Below are positions 18,000 through 27,856 of a stretch of DNA of 64,000 nucleotides, piece by piece. The DNA is from Ornithinimicrobium cryptoxanthini. GTDB taxonomy: Bacteria > Actinomycetota > Actinomycetes > Actinomycetales > Dermatophilaceae. The notes under the pieces are model-generated. The model was not told where the DNA came from and did not search any database. It saw only the letters and a program-made list of their open reading frames with translations. The translations under genes were made by a program, and so were the position numbers. Where the stretch lies: NCBI RefSeq assembly GCF_023923205.1, contig NZ_CP099490.1:1984001-2048000 (forward strand), read 5' to 3'. Numbering within the stretch: position 1 is the stretch's first letter; every line of letters starts with the position of its first letter.

Positions 18000-18310
18000 T
18001 CGACGATGACCTCCTGGGTCGCGCACTACGCGACCGGCATAACCTTCGCGCTCGTCCTGCTGGGAGTGACGGGAATCGGCTGGGCTCACTTACCAACCCT
18101 CTGGCCAGCACTGCTCGTCGGGTGGGTCGCCATCGTCGCCCTGTGGTTCGTCCTGCAGCCCGGCATGGGCCTTCGGATCGCCGCGTGGCGGACTGCCCAT
18201 CCGGATCCGCAAGGTAGCGGAATCTGGCGACCCACACGGCATACGGCGTCAGTCTGCATGGCACGGCCTCCCTAACCCCTCGCCTGGCCGTGAGCTGGCG
18301 AACGCCGTCG
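18000..18310 (+). pseudogene. DUF2938 family membrane protein fragment
   Basis: The plus strand reads WVAHYATGITFALVLL, LPTLWPALLVGWVAIVALWF and LQPGMGLRIAAWRTAHPDPQ, then after a frameshift LATHTAYGVSLHGTASL. These blocks match the C-terminal two thirds of DUF2938 proteins, small integral membrane proteins of unknown role. The N-terminus is missing and the frame breaks near 18215, so the gene is a relic. Confidence 0.65.
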
Positions 18311-18386
18311 GCGAGAGCTCGTCTGCCCACGACCGCCTGAGCCAATACGATTAGGCGTTCTGCCCAGGTCGCGTGAGAGAGGCGCC

Positions 18387-18800
18387 ATGATGGAGCTGTC
18401 GGAGTCCGCACGGGCTGTCATCGAGTCGGGACGACTCGCCCACCTGGTGACCATCAACGCCGACGGCAGTCCACAGGTGACGATCGTGTGGGTGGGCCTC
18501 GACGGAGACGACATCGTCGTCGGCAAGCTGATGGTCGACCACAAGGTGCGCAACATCCGGCGCGACCCCAGGGTCTCGCTGTCCATCGAGGCCGACGGCA
18601 GTGACCACGGCATGCAGCACTACCTCGTCGTCGACGGCACCGCGCAGATCGACGAGGGAGGGGCACCAGCTCTTCTCCACGATCTCGCGCAGCGCTATGT
18701 CGGACCCGGCACGGACTTCCCGCCGATGCCCAACCCGCCGGAGGGCTTCGTCATCAGGATCACCCCGACCCGCGTGCGGGGCATGGGCCCCTGGGCGTAG
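18387..18800 (+). CDS. PPOX-class F420-dependent oxidoreductase
   Basis: A 137-residue split-barrel flavin/F420-binding protein. The start (SESARAVIESGRLAHLVTIN), the first barrel strands (GSPQVTIVWVGLDGDDIV), the VDHKVRNIRRDPRVSLSIE block and the final TPTRVRGMGPW are typical of the PPOX-class F420-dependent family of actinobacteria. The reaction is probably reduction of a small organic substrate using reduced F420. ATG 18387 and 18390 are both possible, with AGAGAGG upstream. It stands alone. Confidence 0.85.
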   Translation: MMELSESARAVIESGRLAHLVTINADGSPQVTIVWVGLDGDDIVVGKLMVDHKVRNIRRDPRVSLSIEADGSDHGMQHYLVVDGTAQIDEGGAPALLHDLAQRYVGPGTDFPPMPNPPEGFVIRITPTRVRGMGPWA

Positions 18801-18918
18801 CCAGCCGCACAGCGCACCGAGACGGCGGCTAGTCCGTGTCGTGGGCCAGCACCGGCCAGAACAGCCGCCCGTACATCCCCACCTCCCGGTTATCTTGACG
18901 TCAAGACACTGGTGAGTG

Positions 18919-20034
18919 TCACAGGTCGTACTCGGGTGCGGCCCTCTCCGTGGCGCCCTGCGGCAGCCTGAACAACGACGCGAAGATCAAGAAGAGCGTC
19001 GCCAGACCCCACACAGCCGCGCTCCCGACACCGATGTTGGCTCCGTGCAGGAGGACGAACGGGATCAACAGCGCCATCGTGGCGGCGCCGAACAGTGAGA
19101 GGAACAACCCAGCATTCGCGCGGCGCGATTGATTCTCGGCCTTCGCTCGCTGGTAGGTCGCCACTAGCCGGTCTCCTGCGGCCACGAGCACTGCCGCGAT
19201 GAGTCCGACCACGAGGACTCCGCCTAGGTCAAGACCAGGCACCAGGTCCGTCCACGTCGACAGTCCAGCTGTGGCCAGGGCAAGGGCGCCGTAGATCGAA
19301 GCCATGACCGGCAGTGACGGAATCGCCTTGTCGTCCTGCTCGCCAGCTAGTTCCTTCTCCCGGCCCTCCGCATACTCCGTCGGGTTGCCACGGAACACGC
19401 CAAGAAGCGCCACCAGTCCAGCTGTGATGGCTAGGAGCCCATAGCCCCATGGGTGAATGATCCGCTTCACGACATAGGGCACGCTCGCTGTGTCGGGCGT
19501 CAACGTGCCCGGAACGGTTGGCACGGCCACCAGCCAGCCCCGGGCTGGTTCGCTCACCCTCATGTCCACGCTGAGATCAACGGGCACGATCCGCGGCGCA
19601 CACACTTGCTCCTGCCGCGACTCCTTCTCGATGAGGTCGACTGGCACGCCCAGTCCGTCAACCGAACCCGTCGTATTGCTCGGCACCATCACGACCGCAG
19701 GCAGGTCCGCCTCATCGTCCAAGTCACGGTTGCTGACCCCGCAACCGGCGACCATCAGCGTCCTGGCGGTCGCGTCACCCTCGCGACCAATCAAGAGCTG
19801 CCAGGCATCGGGGAGAAAGTGGAAGGTCACCTCGTCCTGCAGGAATGGATCGACCGCGTCTGGAGTGTCAGGAACGGCAACCTCCTTCCCCGAATCTGCT
19901 GATGCCCCCTGCGGCGGGACCGGCTCATTCGTCTCGGATCCCGACCCCACCACTGACGAGCCGATGAAGACGGCGAGCGCCGCGGCATATAACCCTGCCC
20001 TTGCACCAACACCCGTGACCGACCCTATCCCCAT
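18919..20034 (-). CDS. Unrecognised membrane protein with exported N-terminal domain
   Basis: About 371 residues. An N-terminal hydrophobic segment (LYAAALAVFIGSSVV) is followed by a region of about 170 residues with two Cys (GCGVSNRDLDDEADL, EQVCAPRIVPV), likely outside the membrane, then five hydrophobic segments in the second half (starting GYGLLAITAGLVALLGVF, and ending VWGLATLFLIFASLF). I do not recognise a family. The start is uncertain: ATG 20034 gives the best signal anchor but has no ribosome site, and the frame is open to 20112. It does not belong to an operon with either neighbour. Confidence 0.55.
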   Translation of the reverse strand: MGIGSVTGVGARAGLYAAALAVFIGSSVVGSGSETNEPVPPQGASADSGKEVAVPDTPDAVDPFLQDEVTFHFLPDAWQLLIGREGDATARTLMVAGCGVSNRDLDDEADLPAVVMVPSNTTGSVDGLGVPVDLIEKESRQEQVCAPRIVPVDLSVDMRVSEPARGWLVAVPTVPGTLTPDTASVPYVVKRIIHPWGYGLLAITAGLVALLGVFRGNPTEYAEGREKELAGEQDDKAIPSLPVMASIYGALALATAGLSTWTDLVPGLDLGGVLVVGLIAAVLVAAGDRLVATYQRAKAENQSRRANAGLFLSLFGAATMALLIPFVLLHGANIGVGSAAVWGLATLFLIFASLFRLPQGATERAAPEYDL

Positions 20035-20247
20035 GGGACACGAGACTAGTGGTCCGCGGCCAGACTGGAAATGGGCAAAACTGCCTAGGTCTGGAGGACT
20101 ACGCGACGGCATACTGCCACGGCCTTGCCAAACCCAGGGACACTGGCAACGCTCGCGTCACGGACAGTTCGCGTGCTCCTTGCACAGTCGTCCGGCTGAC
20201 GTCCACCGGGACGCGAGCCCGGTGGGCATGCGCGATCACTCCCAGCC

Positions 20248-21045
20248 CTGTCCCTCGTGGCTGCCCTGCTGATGTCCACGCCGTGGGCCGCCACTGCCGG
20301 GACCAAGCCCGATGACACCAAGCCCACTCACTATCTACTCCTCCAGCTCAACCTGTGCCTCTCCTGCTATGCGGGCTGCTATGCCGGCGGCGAATATCCC
20401 AAGGGTCGTCGACGAGGCGATCGCCACGATCGGCGCGATCGCCACGATCGGCGCGACCGCGCCGGACGCGGTCACCATCAACGAGGCCTGCAGCGGTGCC
20501 ATCGAGCGCATCGCCGAGGAGACCGGCTATGACTACGCCTTCGGGACCGTGATCTACATCGGTGGCGAGCTGGCCTGCAAGAACCCCAACGGTCGCGGCG
20601 CGTTTGGCATCGCCGTCCTGACCGCGTCCGAGATCGGTTCCCTCCGGCGCGGCGTATGCCGTCCAGCGGGGTTTGGAGGAGCGCCGCCGGCTCTGCGCGG
20701 AGACAGTGGACGGGCGCACGTCTGCACCAGGCACCTGGCGGTGGGCTCGCAGGTCGAGACCAATGAGGCCCAGTGCCCGGAGTTCACGGCCATCCTCGAC
20801 GCCCCCCCCCCGCCGCGAGGCGACGATCGCGGGCGGCGACCTCAACCGGCCAGACCAGTTGCGCCCCTGCCGGCGCCTCGTGACGCCGGGCCAGGGAAAC
20901 CGATCGCGGCACGACTGTCGGTCGCGGCCCACAGAGGGTCGACCTGCCCTCTTCATCGCCGTGACTCGACGTCCGCAAGTGCGCACGTGGGCCGACCGGG
21001 CCGTGGCTGCGGTCGGGGCGAGGCCAGGCCGCGTCACCCGGTGCT
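20248..21045 (+). pseudogene. Endonuclease/exonuclease/phosphatase-family secreted protein, frameshifted
   Basis: Pieces in three frames join to one protein: a signal-like start (LMSTPWAATAGTKPDD), LNLCLSCYAGCYAGG, then VVDEAIATIG and DAVTINEACSGAIERIAEE, DYAFGTVIY, GRGAFGIAVLTASEI, then LEERRRLCAETVDGRT, VETNEAQCPEFTAIL and TIAGGDLNRPDQL. The GDLN motif and NEACSG glutamate are catalytic elements of the EEP fold. At least three frameshifts and a lost C-terminus make it non-functional. An 18-bp unit is tandemly repeated at 20418-20453, inside the first conserved block. Confidence 0.7.
20418..20453. repeat. Tandem duplication of an 18-bp unit
   Basis: CGATCGCCACGATCGGCG occurs twice head to tail at 20418-20435 and 20436-20453, adding six residues (IATIGA repeated) to the decayed EEP gene. 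Confidence 0.85.
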
Positions 21046-21227
21046 GATGGGCAAGCTGCCGCGTCAGTTCGCCCAGATTGACGCGCAGTCCGGCGTAATG
21101 TTTGCCGATCGTGGCGCGGTCCTACTGATTACGAGTTTGTGGCTTGGAAGCCTGGCGAACCGGCCAGCTGATTTTTAGGGTATCCGAATGCGGAGGCGTC
21201 GCGTTGACGGGATCGTCGCCTCAGTCG

Positions 21228-22226
21228 TCACAGGTTAGCCGAGACCAACACCTCGACCAGCTGCTCGGGTTCGAAGATCAACTTGGTGTTGAATCGCTCG
21301 TCAAGGCGATCCTCCTTATCGCGGGTCAAGGCCCGGACCCACTGGTGCTCGGTGAACACCACGTCGCAGTAAACCGTGGGAACCGGTAACTGTACGACGT
21401 CGAAGAAGTCGTTCGCCTTCCACTTCTGGTGCGGTCGCGGATGGAGGTGCTTGCTCACACGGAGAGCGTTCGTCACTCGGCGGGTGGGGAGAGACTGAAC
21501 GAGTTGGAGCAGGCCCGCGCCGCCCAAGGTCTCGGTCACCTCCGTGGTGCTGATGCCCGCGACCGTGACCCGGTGAAGGATGGCTGACGCGATGTCGTTG
21601 AAGTCCGAGTGGACAACCGAAGGAAGCAACTCAGCGCGCGGTACCTTCCGTCGCGCGATCTCTTCAGCGACGCTGACTTCGTGCTGCACGAACAAGTCAC
21701 CCCAGTTGACTAGATCAAGCCGTAGACCCGCGCGTGCGTGAGTTCTTGGGCCAGCACGCAGTAGTAGCTCTTCGAGCTGGTGGTCGATCGGAGTTCGGAG
21801 GTCGCTGCTCTTGTCTTCGGACGCGGGCCGCTGGTCAGTCGGCCTCAACGAGTTGTGGACGCCGCCGGCAGTCAGGTGAGCGATGCCGCGCCCGAACACG
21901 CGAGGCGCAGTCACATCGGTTGGCCGTCCGAAGCGAGCCCGCAGGGCCATGTCGATCTCGTAGTAGAGAAGTTGCTTGGGCATTGTGATGGCGTCAAAGT
22001 CGGACAACTCGATCATCGTGTCGACCAGGCGGTTCCTGGAGCCGTCGTTGTGGTTCTTGACTGTCTCCCAGTACCGATACAGATCGAGGGGGAATGATGC
22101 TACTTCGTGCGCCCTTGCGGCCCGGCACATTTCGAGTGCGCCGCGGTACCGCGCACCGTCCGGCCGATCATGTGCCGCCCTGGCGAGACCGATCCACGCG
22201 AACTGATCGAGGTAGACGTGAAGCAC
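21228..22226 (-). CDS. PIN-like nuclease-fold protein, last gene of the putative defence operon
   Basis: A 332-residue soluble protein that I do not recognise by name. Its N-terminus (LHVYLDQFAWIGLARA) has the Asp-after-strand pattern of PIN-like domains. The C-terminal part has WKANDFFDVVQL and TVYCDVVFTEHQWVRAL, which supply further acidic residues in the order expected for a PIN active site. The middle is helical. PIN-like proteins of this size occur in conflict systems as RNases. The gene starts 69 bp after the stop of the 1066-residue gene upstream on the same strand. A role as an effector or RNase is inference. Confidence 0.55.
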   Translation of the reverse strand: MLHVYLDQFAWIGLARAAHDRPDGARYRGALEMCRAARAHEVASFPLDLYRYWETVKNHNDGSRNRLVDTMIELSDFDAITMPKQLLYYEIDMALRARFGRPTDVTAPRVFGRGIAHLTAGGVHNSLRPTDQRPASEDKSSDLRTPIDHQLEELLLRAGPRTHARAGLRLDLVNWGDLFVQHEVSVAEEIARRKVPRAELLPSVVHSDFNDIASAILHRVTVAGISTTEVTETLGGAGLLQLVQSLPTRRVTNALRVSKHLHPRPHQKWKANDFFDVVQLPVPTVYCDVVFTEHQWVRALTRDKEDRLDERFNTKLIFEPEQLVEVLVSANL

Positions 22227-22295
22227 AGACGCTCAGTTCGCAGCGGAGCACATGCTCAAACTCACATCCACGGGCGTGCCCCCTCCCACTTGACG

Positions 22296-25200
22296 CTAGT
22301 CAAGTGTGCTATTCGCCACTCCATGTTCCTGGGCACTCCCCGTGTCCGATGGTTGCCGACGAGATCTAGGCGGACTCGCTGGCGTCGCGGACGCGGTGTC
22401 CATCCTCGCCGTGGCAGCGGGTATGTCGAGAAGAGCAAGCAGTTTGCCGTCCTCGTCGAGGCAGTTGAGTAGATCGCGGTGTGGGATGTCATCGGCGGCG
22501 TATCGGTACCGGCGGGTTAGGAGGTCACGCATCGCGTTCTCACCGGGAGCTTCGGACCTTCCGCGCAGTTTCCATCGCTGTGCCACTGACACCGTCTGAG
22601 TGAAGATGTGCATGTCGACGACGCCGTCAGCGAACTCTGATAGCGGCATTGTCGGGGAAGCTGATGTCTCTGGTTCGCGGGCGAGGTCGAGCGCTCGCCG
22701 GGGGTCGCCTACACCGGGTTGTATTCCTGCTCGTTTCATCCGCCAGTTCATGGAGGTGTTCACTAGAGCGACGAGGATCTGCCAGTCGAGCCAGCCATCA
22801 TTGCGTAGCCTCACGATGGTCGCTCGCCCAGCTTGATCAGACAACAGTCGCGGGAGCGTGAACCGCAGGGCCTCATTGGCAACTTCGTACCGTTCACGAA
22901 TGGCTTGGAGCGACTCATCACGGTCATAGCCCGGGCCCGTGACGGTTGAGGCTGAGAGGTGCTCGTATCCGGTAGGGCGGTAGGCGTCGGAGGACGGCCT
23001 GCTTGCCTGGGCACATCGGATGTAGTGATCGTCGTCCAGCAATGCGGCGGTCTCCTCATAGGGGCGACCGATGGAAACCTTGTGAATGAGGCCGCCCTTG
23101 AACAGCGGCTCCAGAAGGTCTTGGAGTTCGTTTGGTGGACGGACGTGAACGGCGTGCAGCAGTTGGTAGCACATCGCGAGGATCGTTCTGTCTCGTGCCT
23201 CAATATCAGTCAAGGAGTTAGAGACGGTGACATGCGCCACGATCTCGGGTCCTGAGTCATCGATGTCGATCGAATCGTTTTCTCGGCTCGCATCGGGTCT
23301 TACGGCCACATCGACCCGGACGGTGCTGCTAATCAGGACGGGGTTCATCGGCGCGATGTCGGCCAAGAGGACCTGGAGCGCGGCGACGAAGCCCTCACTG
23401 GTCAGAACCGTGTCCCGGTTGTTGTCGAACTCGAAGGTCCAGCGGATGCCGAGGGCTTGGAAGTCGATGAGCCGTCTAGCGCCTATGTCGCCGAGCAGTG
23501 GGCCTGCGAGCTGGTCGGCGGCCCGAGTCTGGAACTCGTCCACGGTGATCTCGGACCGTGAGTCGCCGTGCTCGATGACTTCGACCAGCTGCTCGTACCA
23601 GTCCGTCGTCTTGTGGGCTGCTTCGATGAGCGGCTCAAGCTCGGGCCAGAACGTGCGGATGCCGGCCAGCTCCAGAGTCGCGTAGGTGGCGTGAGCTGCG
23701 AGGTCGGGGTGTCTGTCGTAGTCGAACGGATCGGTCAGCATCTGGGCGCGAGCCAGGAGTGCGACCTCGGTGAGTCCGGCTGCGTCGACCCAGGTGCCGG
23801 CCTGTTGAGCGTACTTGGCTGTCTCCAGCAGGGCCTTGGGCACGTGCGTCTTCACGTCGGTGTCGTCGCTCATCATGGCCAGAGCCACGGCGGTGCACGC
23901 GTACATCTTGGCCGCGTACACCAGCCCAAGACCGGCGTACAGCGAACCCAGGTAACGCATCGTGAGGGCGGCGCCGTAGATGGTATCGCCGTTGAACCAC
24001 TTCGCCTTCGCGTTGTGCAGCTCGGCCAGAGCCTTCAGGGGCTGGCCGGCCCTGACGAACGCCATGCCGCGATCGCGGCATCGTTCCGCGGTGGCGGAGT
24101 CGCCCTGTACCTCAGCCAGCACGATGTCGAAGCCGTCCCGGACCTTTTCGTAGTTGACGTGACCGGAGGCTGCTGGCGCGTACATCGTGAACAGACGCGC
24201 GAGTTCGCTGGACGAGTAGGCGCGAGCCCGTGGCAGCAGGTCGACCAACTGCTCCAGATACGACATCGCCGCATCGAAGTCGAACAGGTACGACACCGGC
24301 AACGCTGAGGTGTCGACGGCGGACTCGTCCAGTTGCACTCCGACGTTGGAGGCAACCTCAGCGGGTGCAGGCTTACCGTCAGTCGTCTCGATGCGCTCCC
24401 AGTCCGGTACCAGGTGGGCGAATGCGAGCGTTCCCGTCAAGGTCGCCGAGCGCACCGGATGCGTCACCGAATCTGTAGCTTCGAGTAGGTTGACGAGGTG
24501 CGATCGCAGCCGCGTCATCGCAGCATTGATCTCGGCTGCCTCGGCCTGCGCGACCCCGGTTATCCACATCGTCCCCCAGTACGCGCAGAGCGTCACGGCG
24601 TCGTCGACGATGTTCGGTCGGCTGCTGGTACATGCGTAGGCGACGGCGCGACGAACCAAGTCCTCGATACCTGCCGCGACCCCCATGCCTCGGAATCGTG
24701 CGATGGCCATCTCGTAGCAGGCGCGGAACACGAGTTCGGTGTCTGAGCCGTCTCTGGAGTCGGCCAGGAACGCGCCCATGAAGTCCAACCACTCCGGCAG
24801 ATCGGCGTTCGCGTGCTCGTCCCAGGTCGCGTGTCGAAGCCCGTGAGTGATCTCTCCCTGCACCGCTGGCGTCAGGGCTACTGGCCCGTGGTTGTGACGC
24901 AACCCATCGATTAGGTCCGCGTACCACTGCGGTGCTGGCTCGTCTTCCGGCGCGGGGACCAGATGCGAAGGCAGTTCGAGGTAGTGCCGTGCGACCCACA
25001 CCAAGTCGGGCTCGGCGAGGAACGTTGAGATGTCGCCGCCGCAGAAGATGTCCAGGGTCACTCCGTAGGACTCGCGGGCAGTCCGCTGGAGGTCGTGGGT
25101 GACGCCCTCGGAGATGGGGTGCACGCTGAAGAAGGCGACGTGATCAACCTCAGCTGCATCGTCGGCGCAGATGCCGGCGAGGTCACTGAGGACTTTCTGT

Positions 25201-25496
25201 TTCAGGCTTCCGGTTTGTACGGTGCATGCCACCACCACCGGCGACGTGGAGGAGGCAGCCGCGAATCCTGCCGAGTGGGGCAGCTCGTTCGGGAGGCGGG
25301 TCGTAAAGGTCTCTGCGTCTCGCTGCTGATCGCCACCCGAGCTGACCGGTCCGGTGGCGATCAAGATGTTCGAGCTGATGCGCTTCTGCGCAATCCGTGT
25401 CGCGATCTCCTCGAACCGATGATGCTCGTTCCGCGAAGACAGCTCGTCCAGGCGGAACCTGATGTACGCCTCTGCCTCAGGGATGTGCTCAGTCAC
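22296..25496 (-). CDS. Large protein with N-terminal Mrr-like nuclease region and helical repeats
   Basis: A 1066-residue soluble protein. Residues about 10-115 look like a restriction-endonuclease fold: RNEHHRFEEIATRIAQKRI, then GPVSSGGDQQRDAET (acidic residues near 56-62), then VVACTVQTGSLKQKVLSDL, which matches the Q/E-x-K strand of Mrr-type nucleases. Residues about 400-650 are alpha-helical and TPR-like (for example GAALTMRYLGSLYAGLGLVY). The rest has no recognised domain. It lies between the PD-(D/E)XK nuclease gene (196 bp upstream) and the PIN-like gene. I infer a sensor-effector protein that cleaves DNA; no biochemical family name can be given. Confidence 0.5.
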   Translation of the reverse strand: MTEHIPEAEAYIRFRLDELSSRNEHHRFEEIATRIAQKRISSNILIATGPVSSGGDQQRDAETFTTRLPNELPHSAGFAAASSTSPVVVACTVQTGSLKQKVLSDLAGICADDAAEVDHVAFFSVHPISEGVTHDLQRTARESYGVTLDIFCGGDISTFLAEPDLVWVARHYLELPSHLVPAPEDEPAPQWYADLIDGLRHNHGPVALTPAVQGEITHGLRHATWDEHANADLPEWLDFMGAFLADSRDGSDTELVFRACYEMAIARFRGMGVAAGIEDLVRRAVAYACTSSRPNIVDDAVTLCAYWGTMWITGVAQAEAAEINAAMTRLRSHLVNLLEATDSVTHPVRSATLTGTLAFAHLVPDWERIETTDGKPAPAEVASNVGVQLDESAVDTSALPVSYLFDFDAAMSYLEQLVDLLPRARAYSSSELARLFTMYAPAASGHVNYEKVRDGFDIVLAEVQGDSATAERCRDRGMAFVRAGQPLKALAELHNAKAKWFNGDTIYGAALTMRYLGSLYAGLGLVYAAKMYACTAVALAMMSDDTDVKTHVPKALLETAKYAQQAGTWVDAAGLTEVALLARAQMLTDPFDYDRHPDLAAHATYATLELAGIRTFWPELEPLIEAAHKTTDWYEQLVEVIEHGDSRSEITVDEFQTRAADQLAGPLLGDIGARRLIDFQALGIRWTFEFDNNRDTVLTSEGFVAALQVLLADIAPMNPVLISSTVRVDVAVRPDASRENDSIDIDDSGPEIVAHVTVSNSLTDIEARDRTILAMCYQLLHAVHVRPPNELQDLLEPLFKGGLIHKVSIGRPYEETAALLDDDHYIRCAQASRPSSDAYRPTGYEHLSASTVTGPGYDRDESLQAIRERYEVANEALRFTLPRLLSDQAGRATIVRLRNDGWLDWQILVALVNTSMNWRMKRAGIQPGVGDPRRALDLAREPETSASPTMPLSEFADGVVDMHIFTQTVSVAQRWKLRGRSEAPGENAMRDLLTRRYRYAADDIPHRDLLNCLDEDGKLLALLDIPAATARMDTASATPASPPRSRRQPSDTGSAQEHGVANSTLD

Positions 25497-25692
25497 AACT
25501 CCATTCTCCCATCGCAGTGCTTACGCTGGAGCCGCGCCTCACCGTATGGAATGCGTTCCGGCGCCGGCTCCACTTCCTCACCGCGTACGTCGCCGGCGTC
25601 TGAACCAGTCCCCGGTATACGACTGGCGTCAGTTCCGCCCAGAATGACGCGGGGCTGTTCCTGCGACTGGCGTGGCCGCACGATCTCGTTGA

Positions 25693-27783
25693 CTACCTCG
25701 ACTGCGACGGGATCGTACGGCTACCTGGGATAGCAACGAGCACCATGTGTCGAGGCACCGGGTCACCGTCGATCGGGAATGCAGTGTGGGTGATGAGTGC
25801 CTTGCTGTGAGGCGGAGGCCCCGTGGGATCGAATGCCTTGTGTCGGAGAGCGACGAGAAACCCTATGCGGATGTCGTTGCCCTGGTAAGTGGCGGCCTGC
25901 TTGAGGTACGCGGTCCGATCCTCCATCGGGATATGGGTGCTGTCGACCTTCATCTCGATGTGGAGGGCGAACTTGTCGAACTTCAACCGGATGTCGACGC
26001 GGCCTCCGCCGACGTGCGAGACCTCATACTCCGCACGGTCGCCGAGGTTTCCGACGAGGTAGTTATACAGGTCCTCCTGGATGGCGTTCTCGTTGGTTGC
26101 GGGGTCGAACAGGTACTTGTAGTGGTTGGACTGGCCGCCGGTCCGACTGGCCACGAAGTTGATGATTAGAACCAAGATCTCGTCGAGGACGGGGATGACG
26201 TCGTCCTTATAGTCCGGGCTGCTTGCGAGCTGCTTGCGGAGGTCGTCGAACAGTTCCGCATGCACAAGGTTGAGGTGGCGCCTCGCGGCGGCCACGTGGT
26301 CGAGTCGTTCCTCGATCGCGGCGAGCGTGGCGGGCGTTATGTGCTCGATGAGTTCGGCGTCAGGCGAACCGGGCGGAACCAGCGTTCCAATCAGCGGTGG
26401 GAGCGGCGCTGACGGGGCGCCGCCGTCGGCTTTTCCCGGCATCTCGCCGCCTGTCGCCACGCGTCGTGCCGCCTTGAGGATGTCGCGAGCAGCGTCCAGC
26501 CGCTCGTGCAGGTCCTCGTCTTCACTCTTGGTCGCGGCGTCGGTGAGTTGCGCCGTGTACTCCTCGAGGTTGCACAGGTGGCTGGAGTTGGACGCGAATC
26601 CACCTTCGATGACCGGCTGGATGAGGTCTTGGACTCCGGCGATGTCGGCGTCGCGACTACCGACACGGAACGCACGGGAGCTGAGGTAGACGTTGAGCAG
26701 GCCGTTGATGACGACCTCGGTTTGGTAGAACCCGTCCTTGCCGAGCTGGTTGCGCATCTCATCGAGGTCGGCGGCAAAGTGGGCCCACGCGCGGAGGGTT
26801 GACACCTTGCTGTCGCCGAACCAGTGGTCCAGCCCGCTGGAGGCGACGGAGAACCTGTGCACCTGATCCTGGATGCCGCCGAGCATGTCTGCGGAGAGTG
26901 GTTCGCCGACCATCGCGGCCATCGGGTCGCTGGCAAGGATGCCGGCGACGAGTTCCCGGAGCGCGTTGATGATGGCGAGCATCGGGCGGGCGTCTGGGCG
27001 TTCGTAGGCGGTTTCGGCTACCTCGAAATACCTGGCCGCCTCTTCCAGATGCGGACCCATGTCGGTGAGCGTCGATGCCCTCAGGCTTGCGACGAGCGCT
27101 GCCATCGCGAGCACCCAGGCGGCGTCAGACTCGACGTCGGCTGCGAGCGAGGTGTCAGCGCCTCCTACCGGGTCGAGACCTCCGACGACACGGACTACGC
27201 CGACGAGTTGGTCGGCAGCGGGCCAGATGTCGACCGCGGTGCTGACCGACCGGATGACTGCGCGCGCCATGGGTGCGACGGTCGGCTTCTTGAACTTCTC
27301 GAGGAACGCCAGGAGCGCGAAGTGCGAACCGTGACCAGCAGCGACCAGGCGGGTGAGTGCCTCGAGCGCGTCGGCGGACAACAGGTCAGGGACCGCGTCG
27401 CGGTTCTGGCGTGTGAGGAACGCCGAGGCCAGTGGCTCCAAGCCTGCGGCAAGCTTGTCGCCGGTGACCTGCGTCGCAACCGCGCTGGCCAGGAGCGGGT
27501 CCAACGAGTCCTTGAGCAGTGTCGGCTGGTCCGTAGCCAGGATTGCTTCGGCGATCGCTTCGAGCGCGGCAGCCGTGTCCGCGTCGCCGAGTTCGGCGTC
27601 ACGGGCGGCGAGGTTCGACACGATGGGAAGGACCGGGGTTCCGGCAAGGGTTGCGGCTTCGGTCGCGAGGCGAGCCCAGCCGCCGAGGTCGGCCACAGCG
27701 GTGTGCGGGAACGGCTTGCCGGCGGAGGCCTGCGCCATGGCCAGGACAGCCTCGATGAGCGAACCACCGGCGTTGTCGCTCAC
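25693..27783 (-). CDS. Protein with C-terminal PD-(D/E)XK nuclease domain, third gene of the putative defence operon
   Basis: A 696-residue protein. The first 450 residues are helical and Ala-rich with no recognised domain. The C-terminal part (about 560-650) is a PD-(D/E)XK nuclease: ENAIQEDLYNYLVGNLGD, then GGGRVDIRLKFDKFALHIEMK, giving Asp597, Glu610 and Lys612, followed by a helix with Gln (LKQAATYQ). This matches nuclease effectors and restriction enzymes. The gene begins 73 bp after the ATPase gene on the same strand. Cleavage of invading or self DNA under control of the ATPase is inference. Confidence 0.65.
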   Translation of the reverse strand: MSDNAGGSLIEAVLAMAQASAGKPFPHTAVADLGGWARLATEAATLAGTPVLPIVSNLAARDAELGDADTAAALEAIAEAILATDQPTLLKDSLDPLLASAVATQVTGDKLAAGLEPLASAFLTRQNRDAVPDLLSADALEALTRLVAAGHGSHFALLAFLEKFKKPTVAPMARAVIRSVSTAVDIWPAADQLVGVVRVVGGLDPVGGADTSLAADVESDAAWVLAMAALVASLRASTLTDMGPHLEEAARYFEVAETAYERPDARPMLAIINALRELVAGILASDPMAAMVGEPLSADMLGGIQDQVHRFSVASSGLDHWFGDSKVSTLRAWAHFAADLDEMRNQLGKDGFYQTEVVINGLLNVYLSSRAFRVGSRDADIAGVQDLIQPVIEGGFASNSSHLCNLEEYTAQLTDAATKSEDEDLHERLDAARDILKAARRVATGGEMPGKADGGAPSAPLPPLIGTLVPPGSPDAELIEHITPATLAAIEERLDHVAAARRHLNLVHAELFDDLRKQLASSPDYKDDVIPVLDEILVLIINFVASRTGGQSNHYKYLFDPATNENAIQEDLYNYLVGNLGDRAEYEVSHVGGGRVDIRLKFDKFALHIEMKVDSTHIPMEDRTAYLKQAATYQGNDIRIGFLVALRHKAFDPTGPPPHSKALITHTAFPIDGDPVPRHMVLVAIPGSRTIPSQSR

Positions 27784-27856
27784 GTCTCTCCGTCCTCGAA
27801 GTGCGCTGGTGTGTCTGATGGTCGCTCAGACGTCCGGCTGAACAACTACTGTGGGC

